NCBI GenBank assembly: GCA_040222875.1
Contig: JAVKCG010000005.1
Span: 62,001-126,000, forward strand
Source of the DNA: JAJCYL01 sp040222875
Lineage (GTDB): Bacteria; Bacteroidota; Bacteroidia; Cytophagales; Cyclobacteriaceae
Length of the DNA: 64,000 nucleotides
Direction: 5' to 3'
The translations under genes were made by a program, and so were the position numbers. This document shows positions 55,659 through 64,000 of the stretch, piece by piece. Numbering within the stretch: the stretch's first letter is position 1; each line of letters begins with the position of its first letter. The notes under the pieces are model-generated. The model saw only the letters and a list, made by a program, of their open reading frames with translations, was not told the DNA's origin and searched no databases.

Positions 55659-56580
55659 ATGGTGTAGCGTTTACCCACATTTCAATAAGAAACCTGGCAA
55701 TCGAGTCCTCTTTGGACAAAATAAGTTCACCCTGACTGACCAGCTCTTTTATTTCATCCCGTGTGTACCACTGAGCATCTGAGACCTCATTAGGGGCCAG
55801 CTGCAATTGAGTCGTTTTGCTTTCGGCAAAAAAACCCACCATAAGTGAAGACGGAAACGGCCATGGTTGTGAGGCGATGTACCTTACATTTTCCACCTCC
55901 AAACCCGACTCTTCCTTCATTTCACGAACAACTGCTTCTTCCAGGCTTTCACCTATTTCAACGAATCCTGCCAAAGTTGATCTCATCTTATCAGGATAAT
56001 GACCAGCCTTTCCCAGCAAACAAATTGGCTCTCCATTTTTTGGGCGATGTTCAATTAGCACAATAACTGCTGGGGAAATTCTGGGATAGTATATATGGCC
56101 GCATTCTGAGTTAGAGCACTTTCTTGCGTGACCCGCCTCTATACTTTGAGAGAAAGTGCCACATCTATGGCAATACTGATGTGTTTGATGCCAATAAATA
56201 ATACCCCTCGCAAAAGCTCCTATTGAAGCTGCTTCATTGTCAAGCTGCTTCGAAATCGTCCTAATATCGGCGAACTCACAATACTCACTAATGAATTCGG
56301 TTAGCTCCTTTTCTTCAATCACTTCAGTGGCTTGAATGGAGTTTCCCTGCCATTCACCCAAATAACTGCTATGACCAGTTGTAATGTTTTGTAAAACATT
56401 GGAAGGTAAAAACTGCAACCTTAATCTGCCATTGACCCGCTCAATAAGGTTTAAGTTTTTCCAAATTGGCAAAACAAGGCCAGACCCAGCTTTTTCTTTT
56501 ACGAAGTCAGTATCGGTACGTTTCTCTGAATGTCTTTCGATATTTCCATTAGTGTAGATCAGATGTTTTTTTGATTGCAT
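55657..56580 (-). CDS. nudC: NAD(+) diphosphatase (NADH pyrophosphatase), Nudix
   Basis: A 307-residue enzyme that hydrolyses NAD(H) to NMN(H) and AMP, and in other bacteria removes NAD caps from RNA. It has the four-Cys zinc ribbon (CHRCG ... CSNSECG) near 137-160, a complete Nudix box GFVEIGESLEEAVVREMKEE near 206-226, and the NudC-specific SQPWPFPSSLM. The start abuts the methyltransferase stop on the same strand. Confidence 0.94.
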   Translation of the reverse strand: MQSKKHLIYTNGNIERHSEKRTDTDFVKEKAGSGLVLPIWKNLNLIERVNGRLRLQFLPSNVLQNITTGHSSYLGEWQGNSIQATEVIEEKELTEFISEYCEFADIRTISKQLDNEAASIGAFARGIIYWHQTHQYCHRCGTFSQSIEAGHARKCSNSECGHIYYPRISPAVIVLIEHRPKNGEPICLLGKAGHYPDKMRSTLAGFVEIGESLEEAVVREMKEESGLEVENVRYIASQPWPFPSSLMVGFFAESKTTQLQLAPNEVSDAQWYTRDEIKELVSQGELILSKEDSIARFLIEMWVNATP

Positions 56581-57330
56581 TTAATGAACCTTTCCTAATC
56601 GTAAATAAATAGGGGTCCTTGATTTTAATATTGTCTCAGAATTACCCCATACTTCCTTCAATTTATCTTTCAATTCATCCAAAGGGCTATATCCATTTTC
56701 CCTAATAAAGTATTTAACAGCCGACCAAGTGCTGAAATAATTAATCAGTGAATCGAGATTATGATTTATTTCAACATGAAATTCCGGGGCTTCAAACTCA
56801 TCAAAAGGGAATAGGATAGTGCGGTATTCCTCTTGGATAAATGATCTTTCAGGAGGCCAATATTGGCCCACTTTAGCCTCATAGAAATTAGTTATCAAAG
56901 AGTCAATAGAATCATCATCAAATTTTACAAGTCCATAAGTCCAAACAGCAATTTTTGAATTCACCCTGCCTACCCTTCTCACTTCCCTGAAAAATTTATC
57001 AAAATCGAACCAATGCATGGCTTGGGCCACTGTGATAAGATCAATACTGTTTTCAGGTAATCCCGAATTTTCGGCCGACGCAATCTGGTAGTTTACTTTC
57101 GGATGTTCAGATGCCTTTTCTATCTGTGCGGCACTGGCATCGGTAGCAGTAACCCTGTTGAAATAATTCGCCAACACAACTGCAGCCTGACCGTTTCCGG
57201 TTGCGCAATCCCAGGCATGATCTCTATCTTCTACGTGTTTCAAAATAAACTGATAAAGTTCATCGGGGTAGGTTGGACGGTATTTAGCATAGCTATCTGA
57301 AACTGTTGAAAAATGATCTTTAAATGGCAT
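56581..57330 (-). CDS. Class I SAM-dependent methyltransferase
   Basis: A 249-residue methyltransferase with a start typical of the family (FKDHFSTVSDSYAKYRPTYP), SAM motif I as AWDCATGNGQAAVVLA near 39-54, the acidic VTATDAS, and VAQAMHWFD. The substrate is unknown; related proteins include trans-aconitate methyltransferase-like enzymes. Co-transcribed with nudC. Confidence 0.88.
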   Translation of the reverse strand: MPFKDHFSTVSDSYAKYRPTYPDELYQFILKHVEDRDHAWDCATGNGQAAVVLANYFNRVTATDASAAQIEKASEHPKVNYQIASAENSGLPENSIDLITVAQAMHWFDFDKFFREVRRVGRVNSKIAVWTYGLVKFDDDSIDSLITNFYEAKVGQYWPPERSFIQEEYRTILFPFDEFEAPEFHVEINHNLDSLINYFSTWSAVKYFIRENGYSPLDELKDKLKEVWGNSETILKSRTPIYLRLGKVH

Positions 57331-57365
57331 TCGAAAATCTTATTTTTACTTTAAACGATAATTAA

Positions 57366-57809
57366 ATGGATAAGTCGGCCCAAATTAAACTGCTAAAAAA
57401 ACAGCTCCAGAAAGTTAACGGTGATTCATTTGATCTGGAAGCCTGGAAGGTAACTTCCATTACCCTGCTTTCTAAAATTTTCGGTGCCGATGATGAAAGG
57501 ATCAAAGCCATAAATGATTTAAAGATTGATTATGGAAGTTGGGCATTAAGGGATGCCTCTTCTAAATACGATCCTGTGACTACTTGCAAGCGTAAGGCTC
57601 AAGATTTGATTGAGTTATCAATTGAAGAATTGGAAATGTCAACACCTGAAAAAACCAATCAGCTTCAAAAAATTCTTAGCAATCATTTGAGCGGTAATCA
57701 GCTTAATGAGTTAAACGCTATAACCGATAAAGCAACTCTGATCAAAAAGCTTCAAGCTTTAAAAGCACCTACACTGGCAGCAATTCTTGCCGACCTTACA
57801 CTCAAATAA
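57366..57809 (+). CDS. Hypothetical helical protein
   Basis: A 147-residue soluble, all-helical protein, not recognised, with no signal or TM segment. A central WALRDASSKYDPVTTCKRKA may be the conserved core. It diverges from the methyltransferase gene 35 bases away and faces the NarL-type regulator gene. Confidence 0.6.
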   Translation: MDKSAQIKLLKKQLQKVNGDSFDLEAWKVTSITLLSKIFGADDERIKAINDLKIDYGSWALRDASSKYDPVTTCKRKAQDLIELSIEELEMSTPEKTNQLQKILSNHLSGNQLNELNAITDKATLIKKLQALKAPTLAAILADLTLK

Positions 57810-57818
57810 TCGCCTTAT

Positions 57819-58472
57819 TTAAATACGATGTATCCCATTTTTAATGCCGTAAATTACCAGGCCAATACGGTTCTTAATTGACAACTTCTCAAACAAAGAT
57901 TCCCGATATCCATCAACTGTTCGGGGTGAAATATTCATTTTATCAGCAATTTCTTTGTAGGTCATTTCTGAGCAACACAGCCGGATGAACGCCTCTTCCG
58001 TCTCATTAAGCTCTGGGTTAGAAAACTGAAGGTTATGGACCACCGTTTTCGTAACCAGTTCTGAATACGTATAGCCATGCTCCATCAGTTCCTCTAATGA
58101 AATCCTTAGATTTTCTGGGTCAACATCTTTAAGCAAATAACCCTTCGCCCCCGATTTCAGCATCTTAATAATTGACAGCTCATCATGATACATTGAAAGG
58201 GCCAGAACTTTTACCTCGGGATGATTCTCTTTAAGCCATTGTGTAGTTTGGAACCCATTCTTAACAGGCATATCTATATCCATCAAAATGATATCAGGAA
58301 GGTTTTCCGTCAGTTGATCGATGAATTCCTGACCATTGGAGAAATCACTCAAAACGTTAAACCCCGGAATTTCCCTTATTAATGCTACTACCCCTTTTCT
58401 GAAAAGGCTATGATCATCGATTATTGATACTTGGATTGGCTGATTGTTCAATTGCTGGTATTTATTAGTCAC
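57819..58472 (-). CDS. NarL/FixJ-family response regulator (orphan)
   Basis: A 217-residue regulator: receiver (12-130) with acidic IDDHSLF and phospho-acceptor Asp in LMDIDMPVKNG near 64, and a LuxR-type HTH (about 155-215; EMTYKEIADKMNISPRTVDG). No kinase gene is adjacent. This is the only DNA-binding response regulator in the window and therefore a possible output for the kinase array. Confidence 0.93.
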   Translation of the reverse strand: MTNKYQQLNNQPIQVSIIDDHSLFRKGVVALIREIPGFNVLSDFSNGQEFIDQLTENLPDIILMDIDMPVKNGFQTTQWLKENHPEVKVLALSMYHDELSIIKMLKSGAKGYLLKDVDPENLRISLEELMEHGYTYSELVTKTVVHNLQFSNPELNETEEAFIRLCCSEMTYKEIADKMNISPRTVDGYRESLFEKLSIKNRIGLVIYGIKNGIHRI

Positions 58473-58590
58473 AAATATTAGGGAAAAATACCGTCATAAA
58501 AAGGGTGTTTTCACCCGAGAGCTATTCACCTCATCAATCAATATTTGCTGAGAGACTAATATTAGTCTTGAATTCATAGCTGGTTGAGGT

Positions 58591-58619
58591 AAAGCCTGTC
58601 CGTAAAACGGATGGGCTTT
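58591..58619. terminator. Probable terminator after glycogen synthase
   Basis: A 13-bp stem with two G-T pairs (58591-58603 with 58607-58619) lies five bases beyond the glycogen synthase stop, without a strong T run on that strand. Confidence 0.5.
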
Positions 58620-58623
58620 CTTA

Positions 58624-60471
58624 TTAAGCCTCCAGCGCAGATTTGTAGGCTGAATTGTAGTAACTCCCTAGATTCTCCCAATCAAAAAGAACGGAAGAGC
58701 TTTCGGTGCTGTTCCTCAAATCGATGCGTTCACGTCGGTTTAACTGAGTAAATGCATACATCTGGTCTGCCATTTGATCGGCCGCCTGACCAAAAGATTT
58801 ATGGTATCTGTTAACTACATTGATTCCAAATTTATCGTGGTCTTTAATGGTTTTGGCCACATAATCACCGAAGCCGGCCAGGTCACTTGTGATGGTTGGA
58901 ACCCCACTGGCAATACATTCAAGCGGTGTATATCCCCATGGCTCATAGTAGCTTGGAAAAACGCCCAGATGGCAACCCCTTACAAACTGGCTATACTCGA
59001 TGCCCCAAAGTGGGTTTGTAGCATTAATAAAGTCTGGATGATAAACAATTTTAACGCGGTCTTCTGGCTTGTTGATCAGGTTAGAGGATCTGAGGAAATT
59101 TAATATTTCATCCCGACCGTCATCCAATAAGTCGTGGGTTACCACAGATGGCAACCTATTCGATTTCCATGATTGCAGCGTTCTGCGATACCTCAGCCTC
59201 CAATAATCATCAACAAAATCGTTGAGCTGTGGCAACCGATGGTCTTTTTGTGTTACTGCAGCAGAGCGGAACAATCTGCCCTGCACCTGATCGGTCAGTG
59301 CATCAATTGTTTCTTTCAGTTCATCAAGAACCGCCTTTGATTGAAGAATGCCAGCATTAATTGAAGAAAAAGGCTTTTTAGTCACAAAAAACATAATGAC
59401 TGTCATGTCAGACCCTTCACTCTTTAGCCTATGGTTGAGCCTTGCTAAAGCCTCAAGGCTGAGATCATAGCCCTTGTTTAAATATTCATATCGTCCAGAT
59501 GTGAAAAAGAAAAGCGTTTTGTCTAAGTCAAAACTGTAGCTATGAAAAAAGTGGGTCATTGTGAAATCCTGAATGACCCGCTTGAATTTTAAATGTAGGT
59601 TTTGAAATTCATGAAGCGCCTCAAAACGCTCATTGTTTATTCCATTTGGCAATATGTAATCAGGGTCACGGCCCAGCAAATACCGGCACTCATGTGCAGT
59701 AACTTCCGAAACTGTTGTAAATACTGTTGCGCCATGAGCAGCGGCCCTTTCAATTTGCGCCGTTGGCTCTATATTGAAATGCTTCGCCTCTTTTGCCCAA
59801 TCAAAAAATGGCAAATGGTCATAAAATACAGGGTCATTCATGGCTAGGTAACGACCCAATATTGTAGCATGAGTTGTAAATACAGATTTCAACTTGAGTT
59901 TCTGCCTACCAATGGCTGGTATACAACTGCCAGCCATCCACTCATGAAAGTGAGCAATTATATTTTTTTGACTTCCAAAGTCTTCACTCAGGATCGTCAG
60001 AAAAACCCTCACCATTTCTCCAAACATTACCACGCCATTGACCAAATAATCACTGTCCGGAGTGCTAATACCGTGATCTTTCCAAAGTGAGTATTTTATT
60101 TCACCCAACTTGTGATTAACAGTGCCTAAGTCGAAGAGAATGGCTTTGGGTCTACCTGTGACTAACCAACGGCCATACATTACCCCCAGGCCCATCTCTC
60201 GCATTTTCAACACGGTCTGGTAGTAAGGATCGTCTACTTCATCCTCTATTAGGTCATACTCAACAGAGGCTTTATCAGCCATGTAGGGGCCCAGTAAACA
60301 ATAATTATCGCCCCAATTTTTTACTGTAAAGGGTGATTTTGAACGGATTACAGTATAAATACCACCTACCTGGTTCACTACCTCCCAGGCAACTTCAATC
60401 AGCAATGAATTGTTAATTTCCTTCTGAGTTAGCTTATTTTTTTGAGCTGTGAGTTTCGAAGCTTCCGCCAT
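58624..60471 (-). CDS. Glycogen synthase, GT3 family
   Basis: A 615-residue glycosyltransferase resembling eukaryotic-type glycogen synthases rather than bacterial GT5 GlgA: EVAWEVVNQVGGIYTVIRSK at 28-47, HFHEWMAG near 172, and the acceptor-nucleotide motif EPWGYTPLECIASGVPTITS near 518-537. It extends alpha-1,4-glucan chains from UDP- or ADP-glucose. GT3 enzymes are characteristic of Bacteroidota. No other glycogen gene is adjacent. Confidence 0.92.
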   Translation of the reverse strand: MAEASKLTAQKNKLTQKEINNSLLIEVAWEVVNQVGGIYTVIRSKSPFTVKNWGDNYCLLGPYMADKASVEYDLIEDEVDDPYYQTVLKMREMGLGVMYGRWLVTGRPKAILFDLGTVNHKLGEIKYSLWKDHGISTPDSDYLVNGVVMFGEMVRVFLTILSEDFGSQKNIIAHFHEWMAGSCIPAIGRQKLKLKSVFTTHATILGRYLAMNDPVFYDHLPFFDWAKEAKHFNIEPTAQIERAAAHGATVFTTVSEVTAHECRYLLGRDPDYILPNGINNERFEALHEFQNLHLKFKRVIQDFTMTHFFHSYSFDLDKTLFFFTSGRYEYLNKGYDLSLEALARLNHRLKSEGSDMTVIMFFVTKKPFSSINAGILQSKAVLDELKETIDALTDQVQGRLFRSAAVTQKDHRLPQLNDFVDDYWRLRYRRTLQSWKSNRLPSVVTHDLLDDGRDEILNFLRSSNLINKPEDRVKIVYHPDFINATNPLWGIEYSQFVRGCHLGVFPSYYEPWGYTPLECIASGVPTITSDLAGFGDYVAKTIKDHDKFGINVVNRYHKSFGQAADQMADQMYAFTQLNRRERIDLRNSTESSSVLFDWENLGSYYNSAYKSALEA

Positions 60472-60610
60472 AATGGTTCTATCAACTTTTTAAAGAAGGA
60501 ATAATATAGAGGATTTTTTTTGTGGATTAAAGCTTTGGTTTAAGAAAAGAAATCTCACCACTTTCGATTACTCTGTGACGCTTACCAAGGCATCAATTAA
60601 TCCAATCCTT

Positions 60611-61042
60611 TCAATCTCGTTTTGCGAAAATCATTGCATTCCCGCTTGGGAAATAAATAGCAAGTACACCCTCTTTAATTTCGATTTTGCAAGTTTCTTC
60701 GGTGTACTCACCAGAAGATTTTTTGAGCTCTTTACGCAATTGAGTTGAATTACCCTTATCAATGTCAGACATGTTATACTTATGCCGAAAAGTGAGCCTA
60801 TTTCCGTCCAGGGCATAATCACCGCCCTCAGCAGAACCATTTAAGACGTCCCCATTTTCATCAACGGTAAAAAACACAACAGACCACTCAGATTGACTGA
60901 AAAAAATATGGCCGTCAACATCCACTGTTGAACCATTTTGAAGTATATATCTCTGAGGTTGCCAGGCACCAATCAGTGATTCATCCTGTTGCTGACAGGA
61001 GCTGAGCAAAACAACAATTACAATCAATTTGATGGACTTCAT
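60611..61042 (-). CDS. Small lipoprotein, lipocalin-like
   Basis: A 143-residue protein with lipobox LLSSC (Cys16) followed by IGAWQPQRYILQNG and alternating strands to YFPSGNAMIFAKRD, a lipocalin-like pattern common in Bacteroidota lipoproteins. Ligand unknown. Divergent from the OmpA-family gene. Confidence 0.75.
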   Translation of the reverse strand: MKSIKLIVIVVLLSSCQQQDESLIGAWQPQRYILQNGSTVDVDGHIFFSQSEWSVVFFTVDENGDVLNGSAEGGDYALDGNRLTFRHKYNMSDIDKGNSTQLRKELKKSSGEYTEETCKIEIKEGVLAIYFPSGNAMIFAKRD

Positions 61043-61064
61043 TTTGAATTAGTTTTGTGCAGTT

Positions 61065-63158
61065 GTGAGACTTTACAAAGTATTTATTCTAATAAGCACT
61101 TTTCTACTAAGCCTAAAAGTAGAGCTTATCTCTCAACCTCTCGAATTTGAAGATCCATTTGATGGTAATGAAAATGGCTGGACAGTTTTCGATAATCCCC
61201 GAGGGCAAGTCAAAATTGAATCTGGAGAGTTAACTCTTAAGAATTCTTCCAAAAAAAGCCTGCTCAGTTTAATTGATCACTTCATTGATCCGAATGTCGA
61301 TTTTACAATTTCGGCATCCATCAAAATTTTATCCCCAAAAGGCAAAATTGGCGTGGTGTGGGGCGCAATGGGCAACGTTTCCTTTCATGGATTAAATGTG
61401 TTTGCAGATAGCACTTTCAATGTTGTCAATAATAAGAATGGGAACTTTTTCCAGGTGATCCAAAAGCAAAAACTGCCCTTAGGAGGCTTTGAGGCAGGCA
61501 CTCCTAGTATTCTTAAAATTATTAAACGCGGAATCGAAGTGAGCTTTGAAATAAACGGCCGATTGCTGGAAACGACAATGTTTTCCAATTTTTACGGTTC
61601 TGAAATTGGCTTCAGCATTGACCCCGGAACAACAGCCGCAGTTGATTACATCAGGGTAAATCAACCTCCTGTTACAATAAATCTCGCAACAGATTATTCG
61701 GGGTTTATTAAAGAAAATATTGGTCATCAGGTTAACTCATTATTCGCAGAAAATGGGGTGATGCTTTCTCCGGATGGTAGCACAATGTATGTCGTACGGA
61801 ACGGCCATCCGGGTAATATGGGGCAAATGAAGAAGGATGACATCTGGGTGAGCTTTCTTGATCCTGAAGGAAATTGGTCAAGGCTCAATAGGCTGGATGC
61901 CCCGCTCAACAATAGAGGCAGCAACTTTGTAATTTCAGTGGCTCCTGATGGCAACACCCTATTGGTGGCAAATACTTATAAGGAAGATGGAGCAGTTGGC
62001 GGCCCTGGCCTGTCTATCACCAGGAAATCAAACACTGGATGGGAAGTCCCTAAAAAAATTGAAATCAATAATTTCAGAAATGACAGCCGCTTCGTCGATT
62101 TCTGCCTGACACCTGACGGACAAGTTTTGGTAATGTCGATCGATAATGGCAATACCAACGGCGGCATGGATTTATTTGCTTCATTTAAGGAAAGGGAACA
62201 ATGGAGTGAACCAGTCAACCTAGGAAATGACATCAATACATTTGCCAACGATTTTACACCTTTTGTAGCTGCTGATAACTCAACACTCTATTTCGCCTCA
62301 TTCGGCCACGCGGGATATGGCAGTGCTGATCTATTTGTGGCAAGAAGACTTGACAGCTCCTGGCAGCTGTGGTCTGATCCGCAGAATTTGGGGCCTGATA
62401 TCAACACTAAAAGTTGGGATGCCAACTTATCCATCCCTGCAAAAGGTGATTATGCTTACCTGACTTCTAACCAAAATTCAATCGGCGATATAGACATCTT
62501 TAGGATCAAACTTCATGAAAGCTTACGGCCTAAACCAGTAGTGCTTGTTCGGGGTAAAGTAATCAACAGCATGACTCAAAAAGGTGAGGGCGCCCTGATT
62601 ACCTACTACGATCTCTTTGATGGCCGTTTCCTTGGTGAGGCGCATTCTGATCCCTCTTCAGGCAGCTACAGAATAGTATTACCCGCTGGGGAGAGTTACA
62701 GCTTTTTGGCGGAGAAAGCGGGATTCTACCCAATCGGTGAGAATATTGATGCCTTACAAATTTCTGAGTACACCGAAATTGAGCGGAACCTGCACCTTGG
62801 CCCCATTGTCAAAGGGTCTACGATCCGTTTGAACAACATATTTTTTGAAACAGGTAAATACAATCTGAGATCTGAATCTTATCATGAACTCAATAGGCTC
62901 ATTCAATTGATGAATGACCATCAGGAAATGGTTATAGAAATTGCCGGACATACGGACAGCGATGGATCTGACACATTTAATCAGCAGTTATCAGAATCAA
63001 GGGCTAAAGAGGTTTACAACTACCTCCTCCCCTATTTTCCTACGGAAAGAATTTCATTTAAGGGTTATGGGGAAGCAAAACCATTAGTGACCAATGAAAC
63101 TGATGCCGGCAGGCGTCAAAACAGACGGGTGGAGTTTACAATTTTGTCAATGGAGTAG
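61065..63158 (+). CDS. OmpA-family protein with PD40 repeats
   Basis: A 697-residue protein from GTG 61065, with signal peptide (1-24), an N-terminal concanavalin-like domain (25-205), a PD40/WD40-like propeller (about 215-485; SPDGSTMYVV, APDGNTLLVA, TPDGQVLVMS), a carboxypeptidase-regulatory-like domain (about 493-580), and a C-terminal OmpA domain (590-695) with IAGHTDSDGSDTFNQQLSES. The OmpA domain would bind peptidoglycan. Relatives include T9SS/PorE-associated proteins. No start codon stronger than GTG is seen. Confidence 0.88.
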   Translation: MRLYKVFILISTFLLSLKVELISQPLEFEDPFDGNENGWTVFDNPRGQVKIESGELTLKNSSKKSLLSLIDHFIDPNVDFTISASIKILSPKGKIGVVWGAMGNVSFHGLNVFADSTFNVVNNKNGNFFQVIQKQKLPLGGFEAGTPSILKIIKRGIEVSFEINGRLLETTMFSNFYGSEIGFSIDPGTTAAVDYIRVNQPPVTINLATDYSGFIKENIGHQVNSLFAENGVMLSPDGSTMYVVRNGHPGNMGQMKKDDIWVSFLDPEGNWSRLNRLDAPLNNRGSNFVISVAPDGNTLLVANTYKEDGAVGGPGLSITRKSNTGWEVPKKIEINNFRNDSRFVDFCLTPDGQVLVMSIDNGNTNGGMDLFASFKEREQWSEPVNLGNDINTFANDFTPFVAADNSTLYFASFGHAGYGSADLFVARRLDSSWQLWSDPQNLGPDINTKSWDANLSIPAKGDYAYLTSNQNSIGDIDIFRIKLHESLRPKPVVLVRGKVINSMTQKGEGALITYYDLFDGRFLGEAHSDPSSGSYRIVLPAGESYSFLAEKAGFYPIGENIDALQISEYTEIERNLHLGPIVKGSTIRLNNIFFETGKYNLRSESYHELNRLIQLMNDHQEMVIEIAGHTDSDGSDTFNQQLSESRAKEVYNYLLPYFPTERISFKGYGEAKPLVTNETDAGRRQNRRVEFTILSME

Positions 63159-63166
63159 GAAAATAA

Positions 63167-63186
63167 CCACGACTTGAAAGTCGTGG
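63167..63186 (+). terminator. Hairpin after the OmpA-family gene
   Basis: A perfect 8-bp stem (63167-63174 with 63179-63186) and four-base loop, without a T run directly after it. Confidence 0.45.
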
Positions 63187-63322
63187 CAATTGACCGGAGT
63201 CTAGACTTTTTTCGAACTACCTCAAGGCGATTCAGTGATTTTAAATTGCCAAAGTTTCTAAGACCAGCAGAGCGTGGCTGAAGTATTCACTAGTTGGCTT
63301 AGCTTCAGGTTACTCGCAATAT

Positions 63323-63460
63323 ATGGCTGCTGGTTTGGCTATTGGTTGTGGTATTTATGCAAGTGGAGGAGGAACATTTAGCTATTTGCCAGAATCGGCC
63401 ATAATTATAGATGCCCTTCAAGCAAACACAATAATCTCAAGAAGATATCTACTTGGATAG
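63323..63460 (+). pseudogene. Short glycine-rich frame, possibly a gene remnant
   Basis: This frame stays open from 63245 to TAG 63458-63460 but has no start codon before ATG 63323, which would give 45 aa (MAAGLAIGCGIYASGGGTFS and on). It is hydrophobic and Gly-rich, like a small exported peptide, or may be the end of a decayed gene. The 310-base stretch 63159-63468 holds only this and the hairpin. Confidence 0.3.
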
Positions 63461-63468
63461 GTAACAAG

Positions 63469-63711
63469 ATGAATAAATTGACATTTTACTTATTATCAAT
63501 GATTTCAATCGGAGGTCTTATTCCCACATGGAAGTATTTGTTAAATAGTTCTTTGTTTTCAAACAATGAAATGACGCCCATTCTTTTTCTATGGATGCTA
63601 GCTATTGTGGTAATCCATGGGATACGAAGAAAAGGGTTAGGAATGAGGTTCTTTTTTGGTTTTAATTTCAAAATACATTGGAAAGAATTAAAAAAGATGT
63701 ACACTGCTTAA
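63469..63711 (+). CDS. Small hypothetical membrane protein
   Basis: An 80-residue protein with two TM helices (about 5-27 and 40-58) and a basic, aromatic tail. No family recognised. Confidence 0.5.
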   Translation: MNKLTFYLLSMISIGGLIPTWKYLLNSSLFSNNEMTPILFLWMLAIVVIHGIRRKGLGMRFFFGFNFKIHWKELKKMYTA

Positions 63712-63748
63712 TTCGAATTTAGAATTATTAATCAAAGAATTTTGCCAA

Positions 63749-63922
63749 ATGAAATTGAAGAAGGAGTTGAATTTAGCGATTGCAATAACTATTGTGGTGG
63801 CGCTCATCAATATCTTCTATGAGCCGGCCTACGCTAAGCTCAACCCTTTCTTCGTTTTTCCAATTACTTTCCTACTGATCTTCCTCCTCCTCAGACTTGT
63901 CAATTTTATAAGGAGACCGTAA
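63749..63922 (+). CDS. Small hypothetical membrane protein
   Basis: ATG 63749 to TAA 63922 encodes 57 aa: a basic start (MKLKKELNLAIAI), two TM helices and a basic RRP end. The positive-inside pattern supports a real protein. It follows the preceding small membrane gene by 37 bases. Family unknown. Confidence 0.45.
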   Translation: MKLKKELNLAIAITIVVALINIFYEPAYAKLNPFFVFPITFLLIFLLLRLVNFIRRP

Positions 63923-64000
63923 AACGCCTGCAAATCAATGTACTATCAGGTTTTCTCTTTTCCCCGACAAGCCATAAACTCATCTGATGACTTGGAGTCA

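Noticed and set aside
1..64000. CRISPR array, prophage or integrative element
   Set aside because: No regularly spaced direct repeats, integrase, att-type duplication at the tRNA, or phage structural genes were seen.

Overview
The window looks like chromosomal DNA of a Bacteroidota bacterium, most likely a free-living (probably marine) member of the Cytophagales. The evidence is a subtilase with a type IX secretion (T9SS) C-terminal sorting domain, a DUF6588 outer-membrane protein, two-component sensors with Reg_prop/Y_Y_Y beta-propellers, a GT3-type glycogen synthase, weak or absent Shine-Dalgarno sequences, and several TAnnTTTG -7 boxes. No rRNA, CRISPR array, integrase or intact insertion sequence was seen.

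Layout. 1-23.9 kb is mostly housekeeping: the 5' end of a divergent enolase gene coupled to an APH-type kinase, tRNA-His, an M48 protease, a double-CDGSH iron-sulfur protein with a short membrane ORF, a SWI2/SNF2 ATPase, a periplasmic sulfite-oxidase/cytochrome c pair, an Nramp-like transporter without the usual metal-binding motifs, an ALDH7-type dehydrogenase, a MacB/FtsX-type permease, queA, ispD, a large unknown membrane protein, rseP-dxr-GH3, a two-gene unit with a putative phage abortive-infection protein, and an HtrA protease.

23.9-46.4 kb is the striking region. After an alpha/beta hydrolase come five large sensor histidine kinases with almost the same kinase module but entirely different sensors: six GAF-like repeats; a SnoaL-like domain; a multi-TM domain; a Reg_prop propeller plus GAF; four GAF domains; then a sixth kinase, also Reg_prop. 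They are followed by a REC-only protein and a REC-kinase, with a further REC-only gene facing them. A RHH/PIN toxin-antitoxin pair sits between kinases 1 and 2 and overlaps kinase 2. Kinases 2 and 3 carry two different palindromic repeat elements, in frame, at the same point of their ATPase domains. In all, six kinases share the module and a seventh (REC-HisKA) is of another type. I infer an array in which many inputs converge on a few receiver proteins.

46.4-64 kb holds an amidophosphoribosyltransferase, small DUF1801 and EthD genes, the SRP RNA, an overlapping fsa-small ORF-ftsE operon, a lipoprotein/subtilase/DUF6588 secretion-related group, NudC, a methyltransferase, an orphan NarL-type regulator, glycogen synthase, an OmpA/PD40 protein, and a tail of very small membrane ORFs. 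Function assignments rest on motifs read by eye; no database search was run.
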